From Auanema rhodensis (taxonomy: Eukaryota > Nematoda > Chromadorea > Rhabditida > Rhabditidae), in assembly GCA_964057225.1 (NCBI GenBank), contig OZ059898.1, forward strand, positions 15,167,267 to 15,231,266: a stretch of 64,000 bases of DNA, given 5' to 3'. The notes beneath the pieces were generated by a model. That model was not told the DNA's origin. It searched no databases and saw only the letters and a program-made list of their open reading frames with translations. Position 1 is the stretch's first letter. Every line of letters begins with the position of its first letter. Made by a program: the position numbers and the translations under genes. This document shows positions 36,276 through 49,918 of the stretch, piece after piece.

Positions 36276-38838
36276 GATAAATTTAAAATATTTTTTTTTT
36301 AATTTCATGATATCGATCAAAGAGATTGTGAAAAATGGCACATTTTGGTTAGCCTTCAATAGTATTTTGTGATTTTTTTTTTTTGAGAAAAAAAAATATC
36401 AGTTTAGAGAGTATGCGCAGAAGTTTTCAAGATTTCTAAACTGAACACCTGCTGCATGGTGAGAGCGAATTCTATGAAATGTTTCATACCAATAATGATT
36501 CAGAAAGTGTTTTTTTAGAAAATAAAAACAACGGGAATCTATTTCAATGCTTTTTTAAATTATTGTGAATAAGTGTTAACAATGACGTTGCGAAAGTAGG
36601 AGCTCGTGGGAGAAGATAAGATAGCAATAATTTAATTTTTTTGTCTACAAGAATACTATGTGCTGCCGAAGACGAATTTATTCAACAAAATGATCGAAAT
36701 GTGTTGAAAAGAATGTTTTTATCCATATTTCGAGTTTTCAAGTTCTTGTTCATCATTGTGAATTTAATTATGAGTTACTCGAGAATAAGATAACAACCAA
36801 CAATCTGACCCTACTTGCAAACTATTTTCGAATGAACAATTGAAGCATTGAGTAGAGAAAAATAGACCAATAAGTGAATGCTTGGTTAAACTAAAAAAAA
36901 ATGGCAAAGTTCCAAAAAATGTATAAAAAAATCAAGAACGCGAGAGAGTGCTGAGGTGGACTGATATTACAATGATTGGAGTTTTTTCATTCAATTTTTA
37001 ATATTTCTAGTTGTGCCATATAATTACAAATAATAAAAGGCATAAGGCTAACGAAAAAAAGGAATATTTTTTTAAAAAAATTATGTTCAAGAAGAATTGA
37101 GAATGAAAAAATCGAATTTGATGTCTGCGTGAATGAAAGCTTTATAAGAATTAATTGAATTATAAGTATAATTTTCATTTAGATAGATATGCTAACATTG
37201 GGTTGGACAGATGTTGTTAGAATAGATTGTAATTGAATTTTCAAAAAAAAAATTGATGAGTGCAATGTATAAACAAGCTAACTTATGAACAAACAAGGCA
37301 AATTGCTCTCCATATAAAATTATTTTAGTATATTTTAGATAAAATAGAATTGATATTCTGAGACGATAATTTAGAAATAAAGTTACAAGTGTAGTTATTA
37401 AATGGAAGTTGTTATATATTATTATTTTTTTTTTTTAAATAATTAAAAAAAATAATTTTTAATGGAAACTAAAAGAAGAAATCAAGTTAAACAGATGAGG
37501 GAGGAATATAAAGATCAGATTAGGGAATAAGAGATAAGATTCAAATAGCTAACTCTTGGTTCAAGGAGGATTTGTTCATAATGTTTTCTTGTTTTTATTC
37601 ACAAACGTGTGCTTTGTGTTTGAGGCATTGTACACTTAGTTTTGGACAAAGTGGCCATTATGTTGTTTATAAATTGTACTGGGAACGTGCTTGCAGCAAA
37701 AATTATTTTATGAACAATGTGGCTTACTAAACCTGAACGGCTGAGGAACTTCAACCAATCAGGAGTAATAAAAGGAAAACTTGGCGCCAAATCGGAATTT
37801 AAAACGTGGGAGAAAATGCAGCCAAATGAAGACAATAAGAAGTGCGTGATATTGAGGATTATATGCAACTGGAAATTGGAAATTTTAAACAATATATTGA
37901 ATAAATATAATTAAATATTATATATATATACATTATATTTAAAAACATATTTTAATCACTAAAGAAGAAAAAAAGACAGATATGGATAGAAAGAGAGAAA
38001 TTAAAAATTTAATAAAATTAATAAAATATCAAATGTTCCTATGAAATTCATAAATTAAATTTTTTTTTAATAAAAAATAATTTAGAACAATGCTACGTGA
38101 TTAGGCATATAAATGCTTAATGAGTAATAAGGCTGACAGCAAAGCAATTAATATCAAATATTAATAATAATAGTAATGATTATTATTTTATTAATTATTC
38201 AAATCAATATAAAAGATAAATATTTCAGTCGAATAATTATAAAGATTGTTTCTTTAGCAACGAATTAGATAGAAACCCTTCTGAATCAGAGGATTGGTGG
38301 CTATTATAAACGAAATATTATTTATTTAAAAAAAAAAGATTAATCATTATTTAAAATTATTTGATAGATTGAAAATTTATTTTTCCGCTTCGTTGAAGGC
38401 AGTAGCCACTGTACGCCACCTCAGATTTAGGAGATATCAATTCTGTTTATAGGAAACGTTTGTTATCTTTGTATCGATGAGACTAGTTCGACATACCTGA
38501 CAGGAATAGGACTGAAAATTCGATATAGAATATGTGGTATTTGAATAGTTTGATAAAGTTGATATATCTAACTGTTCGGTTCGGATAGTTAGTATGATGT
38601 TAACGGTTGTAGCTAGTAAAGAGACAAAGAGACAAAGAGATAGATAGAGAGAGAACAGTAAAAACAGAGAGGTTTGGACAGGCTACTGCTAAGTGATGGA
38701 GATGCTGGTCAGAAGAGTATAAAAGAATAAGGGAATACTTCATCGTTCTTGTCACGTTTGAGATGATAATAAGTTAAATCAATGTGCAACTGTTGGAAGT
38801 TAACAAAAGACTAATAAATTGCATTACAGTTGAACATA

Positions 38839-38842
<4 letters not shown>

Positions 38843-38881
<39 letters not shown>
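38843..38881. repeat. TA dinucleotide repeat
   Basis: Pure (TA)n of about 39 bases. Confidence 0.95.
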
Positions 38882-38884
<3 letters not shown>

Positions 38885-39948
38885 AATACAGAAGCACATA
38901 AGATCTGTTTTTAATTTTTTTTTAAACTTGTGTATCAAAAAAAAAATCAAATTTTTGATATACTAAAATATATATAATGCAACCGTTTATGTCGAATAGG
39001 CAAATATAAATGATGAATAGTGATTGTTCACGTTTCACGCAAAACGCTAATTAGCATTAAATTTCTGAAAACTTAAGAAATTCGTCATACAAATGATTTT
39101 GATTTAAAAAATAAATGCTGTTGTCATTATTCATTATTGAATTTTTTTTTTTAAAATATAAAATAGATTATAAATTATATTGCGTATATTTAGGCTGACG
39201 AATTGATTTCTTCGATTGTTCGATGTTTCATCTAACAGTAGCGTGATTTCACATGGAACATGAATGTATTTATTGTATCTCTTTAAAGGGCGGAAAATAT
39301 ATAAAAATATTATAAATTTTATTACTCGTTACCTGAACATTGAATTAAAAAAAACACAATTGAATATGTGTTTGGAATGAATACAAAATATATTTCAAAA
39401 TAGGTAAATGAAGAACATTACAATGCAATTGATGAAGACAGACGATGAACCAAAAGTAAGAGAGGAAAAAGTAGCTAAATAGATAGAAAAAGATTGAGAT
39501 AGACATGAACAAAGCAGAAGATTAGATCTTTAAACCGTAAAGCAGCAAGAATGAGTTCAGCATAAAAATATATAATTATTGAATAATATATAAGATGATT
39601 TCAAAGAAAAAAAAAATACAAAGTTCACAAACAAATAGAAAATAGCGAGTTTCATACAACTTTTCTAAATTGGTTTGAAAAGCAAAAAGAATAAAAGTAA
39701 AACAAGAAAAAGATATATCAACAATGCTAAATAGAACTTGGGAGGAGCAAAGGGCTGGAGCAAAATTTAAGGAAATGAAAAGTATAATGATTTGAGAGAT
39801 ACAGGAAAAGAAGAGCAAAAAATATCTGAAAAAGCTTTAGCAGATACACTTTTCAAATATTAATATCTTCGAAAAAATATTAATATTCCTCAACTCTGAG
39901 GGAAATATCAGAGAAAACTGGATTTAATTAACAATTTTCATCGATGCT

Positions 39949-41747
39949 TTACATTTCCGTGGCTACAGGCTTGTGATCGGAGTGATTTCCCGCTCCAAAC
40001 AGTTTGCTAACAAGCCGACAACGATATTGTGGTAAAACAGTGACAGTAAGCAGAGGATTGAGAATCTTAAAAAATATAATGTTTATAATTTTTTAAAAAT
40101 TAAGTTGCATTAGAACTTACAGCATTAACAGCGATCAAATAGCTCATTGTCCACATTTCTAATAATGTCGTGCAATGTTTAACTTCACCCTAAAATGATG
40201 CATTTTCAAAAATAATAGTAAGATAATATGAGTTGAACTTTGAAAAGTTTTTTTTTTTAAGTTAAGTTGGAAAAATTATGCTGAAACTTACAATATTATT
40301 AGAATCTTTCAAAAATATTTGTTTAATTTGATACAGACGATATGGAAGTAAAGTTGATGCTGTGAAGACAGTTGTCATAAAAATGAAATAAAATGTTCGA
40401 AGACGTGAAGCAATAGCATGTGAGACAGATGTTGTATTCAGGCTATATAAAGCTTGTTCTAAAAATAAATTGAAAATCAGTTTTTCTCTTAATGAAATAG
40501 ATATGGTAGCCTACCTTCAGCTAACTTTTTCCGATGACTTGAAACTATTTTTAGAATGTACAATGCTACCATAAGAGATGTCAATGTTGGTGCTATACAT
40601 ACAGACATCTGTAAAAGTTATTATGTCATCAAAATATTCTAAGAATTCAGAATTTCATGATGCGTTATACTAACCGAAAATAATAGATACATCATGGTCC
40701 TTTCTGGTAGAAGTGAGATGGTGGTACAGTGCTCATCACGACAACTGAAAGATAAATGATATTCAGATGCTCTCATCTCCATTGAATAAGAATTTCAAAC
40801 AAACTTACATGAAACAGTTAAAGAGCCAACAACCAGCTACAAACAGAATACACAGAATCCAGACTCCAATCGTTATTCTAACACCACGCTTTCTTGTTAC
40901 ATACGAAGTATAGCTGAAATATCCATATTATTTCAGTTGTGTTTTCACTACATCAAGTGGTATTCTGATGTCAAAAATTCACCTCAACGGATACTTAAAG
41001 TAGAGCAGTTTTTCTAAGTTGAGCAATATCAAACTTATGCTGGAACCTGATAAGGCTACCCACGTAAGGAAGTGCATAGTCACATTGACTTGTCGCGGAA
41101 GTTCAAACTTTCCCAATGCCGGAATATGCTCTAATGGATAACAAACAGCTAAAAGTAAAAAAAAAATAAATGTTATATCACATTCCATTTTAATCAAAAA
41201 AAAAAGGAAAAAGTAAAGCTTATATGTTTGTTTCTATATTAAACATGAAAATAGAATTTCTAACAACTTACATGTCAGCAATAAGTCGCCAAGAGTTATA
41301 CTAAGTAAAAATACATGAAGACATTGATCTCCATTACCTCGTCTAAAAGTATAAAAATTCAGAAAAATATACTTCAAGTTGAAAATTTTTAAATTTAAAG
41401 TTTTAAGGTTTTGTTTTACCTATACCAAACTTGTATTAATTTCATATTTATTTTCAAAATTAGAAAATTATTTAAAAACTTGAATTAAGATATTACCTGA
41501 TGTGTGAAATAGCCTGCCGGATGACATAAAATTGAAGGAATGAACTGAGAATACTGAGAATTACTACGGTATAATCAGCAAAATTAATGAAAGAAATGAC
41601 GGTACCAACATCGATGAACTGTAATTTATAATTAAAATTATAAATAAATAACTATATGTATAGTTAGATGTATAGATGTATACATACCCCGTTCGGAACA
41701 CACGTATCTGTCTCGGTTACATTTTCATTATCACCAGATATGGTCAT
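39949..41747 (-). CDS. Rhodopsin-like G protein-coupled receptor, orphan, about 350 aa
   Basis: About ten exons from ATG 41745-41747 to TAA 39949-39951. The N-terminus is short with N-glycosylation sites (NVT). Seven helices can be followed: TM1 FADYTVVILSILSSFLQFYV, TM2 LHVFLLSITLGDLLLTAVCY (conserved L-x3-D), TM3 ending LILLNLEKLLYFKYPLR, TM4 VRITIGVWILCILFVAGCWL, TM5 MSVCIAPTLTSLMVALYILK, TM6 FYFIFMTTVFTASTLLPY, and TM7 with NPLLTVTVLPQYR. At the end of TM3 the usual DRY is replaced by LEK, and NPxxY reads NPLLT, so the receptor is divergent. The family is nematode-like, but I cannot assign a ligand. The ATG directly follows a TTTCAG acceptor; an untranslated exon lies at about 42849-42930. 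Confidence 0.85.
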
Positions 41748-42848
41748 TTTTATTTCTGAAACTAACAATAGATGAAAATATAAATATTCATGAAAGAAAA
41801 AGACAAATAAGTCAAAATATAACGATACATGACTGAATACATAACAGGAAACAAAATATAAACAATGGATTTGAGCTGAGCTCATGCTCTATCTAAGCTA
41901 TTCATGACGAAGTTGTACCCGAGTAGCAGATTCTGCGTATCAGATGAAAGAAAAGATGTAAATGAGATGAAAAATAAATTGCTAATTTCAGTATACAAGC
42001 TGGAACATTGAGATAAACATGAAAAGTTAACTATAACTGTTGACGAAAATGAATAAAATAAAAAAAAAAGAAAGAAAAAAGAAAGATTGTAAGCAATTAA
42101 GAAAATGCGATTAAAATTAAAAAAAGACGGGAAAGAGAGAGAGATTGAAAGAAACTGAAGGAGACAGTATTATGTTAACCAGAAACTTATTTGCAAATTC
42201 TATGACTGACAGCAATAAAAATAAAGATTTTTAAATTCTTGAAGTTGATCGAAATTGATACGAAATTAGAAATAAAAATGTCTGAAAATAGCAGTAATCG
42301 TTGAGAGAAAAAAAAAACATATACATAAATAAAAAGAAAATGAACGAATGAGATATAGCAAAGAGATAGAGAGATTAATAGATAGAGGAATAAAGAGATT
42401 TTTAGATAGAGAGAGAGAGAAGGGGGGGGGGGAGGAGTAAAGCTCAATATGAGTAGGATGGGGGAGAGGATATACTGGCAATGATTAAGCCATAACTGAG
42501 ATATTGAGGCAAAAACAAGGAATAGAACAGTAAATTATGTTCTGACAGTTTTTTTGAAAGTCAAAACTTTTATTAATAAATATAATTAAATTTATTTCTA
42601 TGTTCTTACAAACAATAGTCAAAGATATATACTTGTTTAAGCTTGTTTAAGCATTTTAACTAATTAAAAAAAAACTTTCAACAACCTTACATCCATATAT
42701 ACATATATACAATTGCATTTTCAGTATATACTATATACATACATATATACAGAGATATATAGTATATAGTATAGTATAGTTTAGTATAGTATAGTATATA
42801 GATGATATACAATATATAAATTAATAATAATAATAATAGATCACTTAC

Positions 42849-42930
42849 ACAACCGTTCAATGCTTATCTTTTTGCTTAAAATGAATGACACGCTTCACGT
42901 ACATTTTCACGTGAGCGGAAGTTCGCGATT
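42849..42930 (-). promoter_or_regulatory. Probable 5' UTR exon and promoter of the receptor gene
   Basis: A strong minus-strand donor (TGT then GTAAGTGA) at 42847-42848 can splice to the TTTCAG acceptor before the receptor ATG (exon from 41755), removing an intron of about 1.1 kb. Just upstream, GC-richer DNA contains a CACGTG E-box at about 42909-42914. No TATA box is evident. Confidence 0.5.
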
Positions 42931-43077
42931 GGCAAATTAACCGAAACTTCAATTTAATCACAAATTAGCATGTTACGATAAAAATGCATTAAGAATTTCA
43001 TTGAATCTATTAAAATGATTTGAGATAGCTTCCAAAAAATTGCATTTAAAACGAAAAGAATGAGATAGAGAGGAGAT

Positions 43078-43078
<1 letters not shown>

Positions 43079-43100
<22 letters not shown>
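43079..43100. repeat. GA repeat
   Basis: Pure GA units on the + strand. Confidence 0.9.
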
Positions 43101-43113
<13 letters not shown>

Positions 43114-44044
43114 ATGAGGTAGGAGGTAGAAGAATCTGAAGAAAAGGGAAATTGAACGATGTATGTAGAGAAAAAGATAGAATTAGGCTTTATAATCAAT
43201 GAATGAAATGAGAAATGAGATTAATATAGTTTAGAATGAGAACGAAATCAGGAATAGAAACAGAACCAAAAATATACATGTATATATATGATTGAAATTA
43301 AAAAAAGAATATATATATATACTATATACTATGTATATATTAAATAATTATGTATTTATTAATCATATATTATAGTAATTATATTATTTTTTGATTAAAA
43401 TATATAAAAAAAGAAAGAAATATAACTCAAACTATATGCGACAGACGATAATCAATGGAAGAATAAATGATATATGTATTATTTCTCCATATAAAATATG
43501 TACACCTATACTATACTATACTATATATACTATATTTATATATAAAATATTAATATTTTATATTTATATTAGAAGTGGTTGAAGTACAAAAAATGAAAAC
43601 AAAATTATATTAAATTTGTATTAGATATCAACTTAGATATCTTGGAAATGGTTTCATACTTTTAGGTTGTTGAACTAATTTTTCAAAAATAGATGAAAAA
43701 TGAAAGTTATCATAAACATAAATTGAACTTATTTTCAGAAATTATTAAAAAGAAGGTACAATTTAACTATAATATTATTATATTATATAAAGAAGAGAGA
43801 AAAAAAAGAAGAAAGTTTAAACATGAAAGATGAAGTAAATGGAATAAGAAAATGAAATAGTTGACTTGAATAGTGAATAGTTAGTAATATATACTATATA
43901 CATAGTTAATGTTTTTAACTATTATATGTATAATTTTACCAATAATAGTTAAAGAATAATACTTAATAAGGAATAGAAATTGTATGGTTTATGATGATGA
44001 TGATGATGCCGAATATGAAGATGAAGACTTTGTGTTCAGCTCTT

Positions 44045-44062
44045 CCCCCCCCCCCCCCCCCT
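44045..44062. repeat. Poly(C) run of 18
   Basis: Unbroken C run, flanked by a GAT repeat (about 43993-44009) and a TTC repeat (about 44089-44109). Confidence 0.9.
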
Positions 44063-44927
44063 TTCCCTACGTCTTGATTTGGCCTGCTTCTTCTTCTTCT
44101 TCTTCTTCTCACTTCTCTACCTCATCAGCTACTACAACTATTGCTGCTTTCTATCTCCTTTCTACTGATTCTATGTGATGATGATGTCAAGTCATTAGGT
44201 CTTTTGACATTATCTTTCAAGCTTTTCATTCACATCGTCATCATTTAAATCGTTTCGTTTCTTAAATACTTTCAGTAAAGTAGATTAGCTAATTTGTCTT
44301 TTTAGTTTCCATTCACATAGCTTATATAATCTGAACGATGTCACATGGAGAAATGTTAATGATAACTGAAACATACAAATAATTTCAATAATAATCATTA
44401 AAACATATAAAGAAAAATAGTTTTTCATTCAATTTCATCAACTTACTTCTACTACTACTACTACAACTACTTCTATTCATCTACATTATCTAAGAAACAA
44501 AAGGATATTAAGTATTTTAGTAAAGGAAAATTAAACATAAAATATATTTTTTATGTGAAAAATGTAATCTGAAATCTTTTTGTTATGAGGAATGGATTTA
44601 GTGGTTTTTTTTTAGTAAAAAACATCAAACACATAATTTCTATTTTTTTTTCTCTGCATAATAACTGGCTAATGATTTTCTTCACGTTTTCTCTCTCTTT
44701 CTCTTTATATTTTCCTATATTTCCGCCAGTCCATTATTCCTTCTCCTCTGCCCACATCTCTTCTCCCACCTCTCATCTACTTACTCCTCCTCTTTATGTT
44801 TTATCGTTTGATATCTCAGTTATAAACATTATATAATAAATATAATAATAGAAGCAATTTCATAGTTTTTTGTGGATTTTTAGTTTGAAGAAAAAAAAAA
44901 GGTTTTAAACTATAAAATATTGCTTAG

Positions 44928-45017
44928 GATGGTGAGATGGATGAAGAAAATAATGAGAACATGCCATTGATTCGTCCTCTCACTACTCCAGCATTTTCTG
45001 TTCTCTCTGTTAATTAA
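44928..45017 (+). other. Candidate terminal exon
   Basis: After TTGCTTAG a 29-codon frame (DGEMDEENNENMPLIRPLTT...) ends in TAA. Composition is protein-like and hydrophilic. A GTTAAT near its end could be a donor instead. No partner exon is proven. Confidence 0.3.
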
Positions 45018-45674
45018 AGAAATTTCAAAAAATGGGAAATGAGTTCAGCTCAATGATACGTTTTTTTTTCTTTTAAAATTATATTTTTCACAACAAATAG
45101 AGATGCTGGACATCGTCATCCACCGCCTATAGCAGTTCTCTAAGCTCTTCTAATACATCAATCCAAAACTTTTCTCTCTCTCTCTTTCTCTCTCTCTCTT
45201 TCTCTCTCTCTCTTTCTTTCATATATAACTATATATAACTATATATATATATGTATATATTAAAGCATATACTTATTACTTCTCTATTATTCTTCTCAAC
45301 TTCTTTTTCTCTACTTTATTTCATGATAGGAAGATAGATAGATGTATTCCTTTTCTTGAGATCTATCATCATTCAGGAATTATTTTCTATGTTTTTAAAA
45401 CAATTTAGATATACATATATCTATATACATATAATTAATATCTAGTATATACATATATAATATTTTATAATATAATAAACTTATTCTCTAAGTTCACAAC
45501 TTTCTTTCATCTTCTCTCTTTATCTCTCATCCTAATTTTTACATAGACATGTAGTAGTCCTTATATACATATGTTGTCCGAAAAAGATGAAGAACAGGAA
45601 AGATTTTCAACAAAATAATAAAAATTAAAAATATTTAATAACAGTTTAAAACAAGAAACTGAATTCAATTTCAG

Positions 45675-45719
45675 AGTTCAATATTCTCCAGAAAAAGGCG
45701 ATGAGGAGGAGGAGCAAGG
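45675..45719 (+). other. Candidate internal exon, acidic
   Basis: TTTCAG acceptor, then A GTT CAA TAT ..., encoding VQYSPEKGDEEEEQ, then a GTAGGC donor. Both splice sites match nematode consensus. It could join to 46262, where one frame gives a short tail ending in TAG. Confidence 0.35.
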
Positions 45720-46543
45720 GTAGGCTGGGAATTCACATCATGCTGTACATGTTTGTGTATCTTATGATATCATTATTCTAAGCCATTAATTCGATGAAAT
45801 AAAGTTTCCGAGCAGAACAATTTTAATTCTTCAAAAGTTCAATCAAACATTATTAATATCATTTTGAAATCTTAAAATCATCTTATATGGTCAAAATAAA
45901 CTTCAAACTCAAAGTTTCATTACATTTTGAAACAAATGAATTCAGACATCAAGGTACTGGTGAGAGTGAGAGAAGGAGAGAAAGATGAAGAAAGAAAGTT
46001 TGGGTTGTCCAGCTCTTTAAATTCTGTTATTTGAGTAAAAAAAAGTTTCGGAAAAAAAAGAAATAATTGTCTATGCGTTTGCTTTTTTGCTTTTGAAAAA
46101 GTGTTCTTGGTTGGAAAAATTGAACGAAAAAAGAAAAAATATAGTATATAACATATAAATATATAAATATATAGTTATATAATATAAAAAGTTAAAACCT
46201 TTTATATAAACTTATTCAATTAATTGTTTTTGGAAGTAAAGAGTTAGAATTTGTGACGTAGGATGGCAACTCCACAAACGACAGGGAATTGTGCTTAGAA
46301 GAAAAACTTAGCTGTCCATCGTTTTTTTTTTCTGAGAAAAATAAACAAAAGAAAATTGAAGAAATTGAAGTAAATTTTAGCTAGTTTTCGTATAAATAAT
46401 AATAATTTAACTATATATACTATATATGTAAATATATTGATGAAACGTGATAAATATTTGTTGAAATCATCTACATGAGAACATTCTTTTCTCTCTCTCT
46501 CTCTCTCTCTCTCCCTATCTCTCTCTATCTCTCTTTATTTCAG

Positions 46544-46596
46544 TTCATAAAGCAGAGGGCAGCAACATAGCAGCAACCGCCGTAGCAGAAGCATAA
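46544..46596 (+). other. Candidate terminal exon
   Basis: Strong pyrimidine tract and TTTCAG, then a frame HKAEGSNIAATAVAEA followed by TAA if one base is carried from the preceding exon. Confidence 0.3.
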
Positions 46597-46807
46597 TCAG
46601 TTGCAGTAGCAGCAGCAACACAGATCATCATGAAAAGCCACATATACATGGACAAAAAAAGAATTAATTATGTAACAATTTAATGGAAAATAGATATAGT
46701 TTATTGGACAGATTAGATATTATAATGGAAAAATATGTCTCTGCTTTAGCTCGACAAATTACAAAACTAGAACTCTGAGCCAAGTACGTCTAAGCCGCAC
46801 TCCTTAA

Positions 46808-47026
46808 AGGATTGCTTTGAAGGTTTTCTCATTCAAGACAACACCTTATGCACCGGAATTCATTGCAAAAATATTGAAAATTAATCCGACTCTTTTGAAA
46901 ATCCGTTTCAATGGCTATGAAGCTGGAAAAAAAAAACAAAAAAATTACGATGATGTTTTGCAGATCAAACCAAGCGCAAAAAGCTGTCAAAAAGATTTTT
47001 TTCAAACTATCTTTGAAGCATTATAG
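46808..47026 (+). pseudogene. Tudor-like fragment, orphan
   Basis: About 72 codons are open from just after a TAA at 46805-46807 to TAG at 47024-47026. The segment APEFIAKILKINPTLLKIRF followed by NGYE and NYDDVLQIKPS resembles the core of SMN/SPF30-type Tudor domains (strand-turn-strand, then N/AGYG-type loop and L..L.P). The first Tudor strand is missing, there is no ATG and no upstream partner exon, and an A-run interrupts the loop. A relic or a divergent exon are both possible. Confidence 0.35.
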
Positions 47027-47212
47027 ATGTAGATTTGGCATACAAATTGTTAAAGAAAAACAGTAAAACATAAATATAATAATCATATACAATGCTTTTG
47101 TGTATGTAGGGTGTTACATCTTCAGAATAACCTTCACTTCTTACATTTGAAATTCAAAGTTAGATGAGGTTTGGCTGTGTGTTTGTGTTGAAGTAAAACT
47201 TGGTCGTTGCAG

Positions 47213-47244
47213 ATGAGCTCTTTGACCGATTGAAGAAGAGATAA
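47213..47244 (+). other. Candidate short terminal exon
   Basis: GTTGCAG acceptor then a frame ELFDRLKKR and TAA, if one base is carried over. It lies immediately before the 47226-47410 stretch in another frame. Confidence 0.2.
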
Positions 47245-47445
47245 ATCGAAAGCGAACTATACTAAAACGTTTGAAGGAAAGGAAAAGAGAGAGAGAGAGG
47301 AGGGGCAAGAGGGGACACAAATTATCATTTCCGGTAAAACAGAGCCGAACTTCTACTGAATCTGATCATTTTGGACCAGAAAACATCCCTCAAAATGATA
47401 TTCGGACGTATGAATGTATCTGCATTTTGATCCAAAAATAGAAAA
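47226..47445 (+). other. Candidate exon, basic then Ser/Thr-rich
   Basis: A frame open for 72 codons and ending at TAG: Lys/Arg/Glu-rich first part built partly on a GA repeat, then SRTSTESDHFGPENIPQNDI with balanced codons, and a possible donor GTATCT at 47411. No family recognised. Confidence 0.3.
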
Positions 47446-48435
47446 CCATTTAGGATTTATGATGGATTAAGCTGATCAGATTGAATCTGTGAATGAAAGG
47501 TTAAAAGATATGAGAGGATTCAAATTGATGGTTTTAGCGAATTTTTGGATCAAAAACGTTTTTTATTTCTTGTTCGAAGAAATTTCATTGGGCTTCTAAG
47601 CTTGTGCGAGCCGATTCATTATATCAATTCTTCTGGATATATCTCAGTCACACCCTCACACACCTCACTCCTAATCCTCTTGCAAATTATTAATGTCTTC
47701 CCTCCCTGCCTTCCCCTTTACCCTCTCTTTCTCTCACTGTCTCTCTATAAATTTTTCTAGAATCCAAGAAAGTTATAGCCAATTTCATATTACATCTAAA
47801 GATATTTCTTTTTCTTTATTTGCTTTTTAAGGTGGAAACATATAATTAATTAATTATTCAAGTTATTTCTCAGCAAATGAAATTGAGATAACAACATTCT
47901 ATTTTGAAAATATATTGAAAAGTTGACGAAGTTGTGTAGTAAAAATAAGAAAAAGACAGCAAATTAGTGAAAATCTCTAGAAAACACAGATCATATTAAG
48001 ATTTATGCTTAATTTCAAATTAGGAATAGATGTTTTAAGCTTAATAGCCATACGCTTAAAAACTTTGTAAGCTCTATCTCATATCTCTTCTCTCTGTCTC
48101 CCCCCCTCTCTCTCTTTCTCTCTCTTTCTCTTACTCTCTGATTAATCTTCAGCACTATCTTACATACCATTCTATGAAATAGTTATAAATATAGATATAT
48201 GTACATATACTATATGAGTATAAATACTATATTTATACATATAAATTAAAAATATAATATAAAATTAATTATATTATATATTTTTCTTTTATTATATCTC
48301 ACCATTTTACATTCATTTTAATATTCTTATATCTAAAAATAGTAACTATATGTGTTTACATATAGTTTATATATATCTTGATATAGTTTATATGACATCA
48401 GATATGAAATCAGAATTGTCTTCCAGCAAAGTACT

Positions 48436-48735
48436 GTGAAATTCCTACAAAATTTTACAAACATTCAATGGAATGATGTAAAAGATACAATAAGAATCAT
48501 CGTAGCTTGTCTCTTAAAAGGTCTTCCAAAGAAAGAACTCGGAAAAACAGTCTTTGCTTGTGACAGCTACAATGATGTTGCTGCTGCTGATGATGATGAT
48601 GTTGATGATGATGACGAAGATGCTGTTGCTGCTTCTGCTGCTTTCGATGCTGTTGTTGCTGAAGAAGATGATGATACATTCATATTCATCCAGACAAAGC
48701 TATATGAAGATGTAGATAGATTGATGTATGTATAG
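48436..48735 (+). other. Candidate exon or small ORF with acidic Asp/Ala tract
   Basis: After a TTCCAG acceptor (about 48421-48426) the frame reads STVKFLQNFTNIQWNDVKDT, then an Asp/Val/Ala tract made by GAT/GCT repeats, to TAG. The first half looks protein-like; the second is a translated trinucleotide repeat. It is either a real low-complexity exon or chance. Confidence 0.3.
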
Positions 48736-49854
48736 TTAAGAAAGAATTGAAAAATCAGTTTATATCTGATTGAATGTTCATATGATTTCTCGTCTTATAC
48801 ATGATTAAGCATGTATGGTACACCTAGTACAGATGAGAAGAGGAAGTAGAAGAAGAAAAGGAAGAAGAAGAAGAAGAAGAAGAAGAAGAGAAAACTCTAA
48901 GATTGTGAAGAGAAAATACTGATGATAATCCGCTTTTTCAGATTTTTCTAGTTCATTCAGACAATGTATTAGTCTGAAAACAGTCGACAAGATAAGAAGA
49001 GGATTGAATATACATAGAAGAAGAAGATGATGATGATGATGATGAGAATGATGAGAAGTTTAGAAAAGAAAATACTTTTCTCAGATATATCATCGACTTA
49101 AAGGACTAAGTACTAAGTAGAGTACTGTATACTTGTAAAATAGAAAGAAAAGTATAAAACTATGGATAAAGCTTAAGATTAAGAGATTAGAAATCTAAAT
49201 AGAATAAGAGAGAGTGATGATGACATTCATTTTCAAAATATAATGTTTCAATGAACATCCAATACTATTTTCGAGTTTGATTTACAACATATAGTTAATA
49301 CTAGAGTTACTCATTTTTGAGAAATTGTTGTACTTCTCCTTTCCCTTTGAACTTGTCTGTTTTCTCTCTCTCTCTCAAAATCTCGCTCTCTCTCAATCTC
49401 TCTCAACAACCACATATCCGCAATAGTGGATGAAACATTGATGATGTTGTTTGACCTTCTTTCCGTTCCTTTTAATTTTCAAAATTGGAATATTCCGAGG
49501 AAAGATAGATTCTCAATCTCTTGATCGCTTAGTTCTCTTACATTTATAGAATTTTCATTTTCGATTCCTCTTCTCTTCATCTCTTAATATCTCAGTTATA
49601 CTTCATAAACTTCTCTCTCTCTCTCTATGTCGAGTGCTTACTCTCATAGAACAATCAGATCAACATTGTAATGATTTCTTTTGAGCCAAAAAGTGATTAT
49701 GTACTCTGGTAAAAGACAAAAAAAATTGAATTTAGCGAAAGTGAATTATCATTTTTACTAATTATTACCTTTTTTCATTTACTTATATTAGGTTGGAAAG
49801 CAATACTCTTAAAGAAATTACCTTGCACCTTTAATAAGATAGAGAGATTGGGAG

Positions 49855-49858
<4 letters not shown>

Positions 49859-49914
<56 letters not shown>
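49859..49914. repeat. Long GA microsatellite
   Basis: About 56 bases of pure GA. Confidence 0.95.

Positions 49915-49918
<4 letters not shown>

Larger units (their letters stand above)
35475..39948. other. AT-rich intergenic region
   Basis: 4.5 kb with no gene I can support. It holds the GC patch at 35971-36042, a minus-strand protein-like stretch at 36132-36275, a somewhat GC-richer block at about 37640-37880 without splice structure, and a TA repeat at 38843-38881. The right end should contain the 3' UTR of the receptor gene. Confidence 0.5.

Noticed and set aside
41748-41885. Longer receptor N-terminus from an ATG at 41885
   Set aside because: A TTTCAG acceptor lies just before the downstream ATG, so the upstream bases are intronic.
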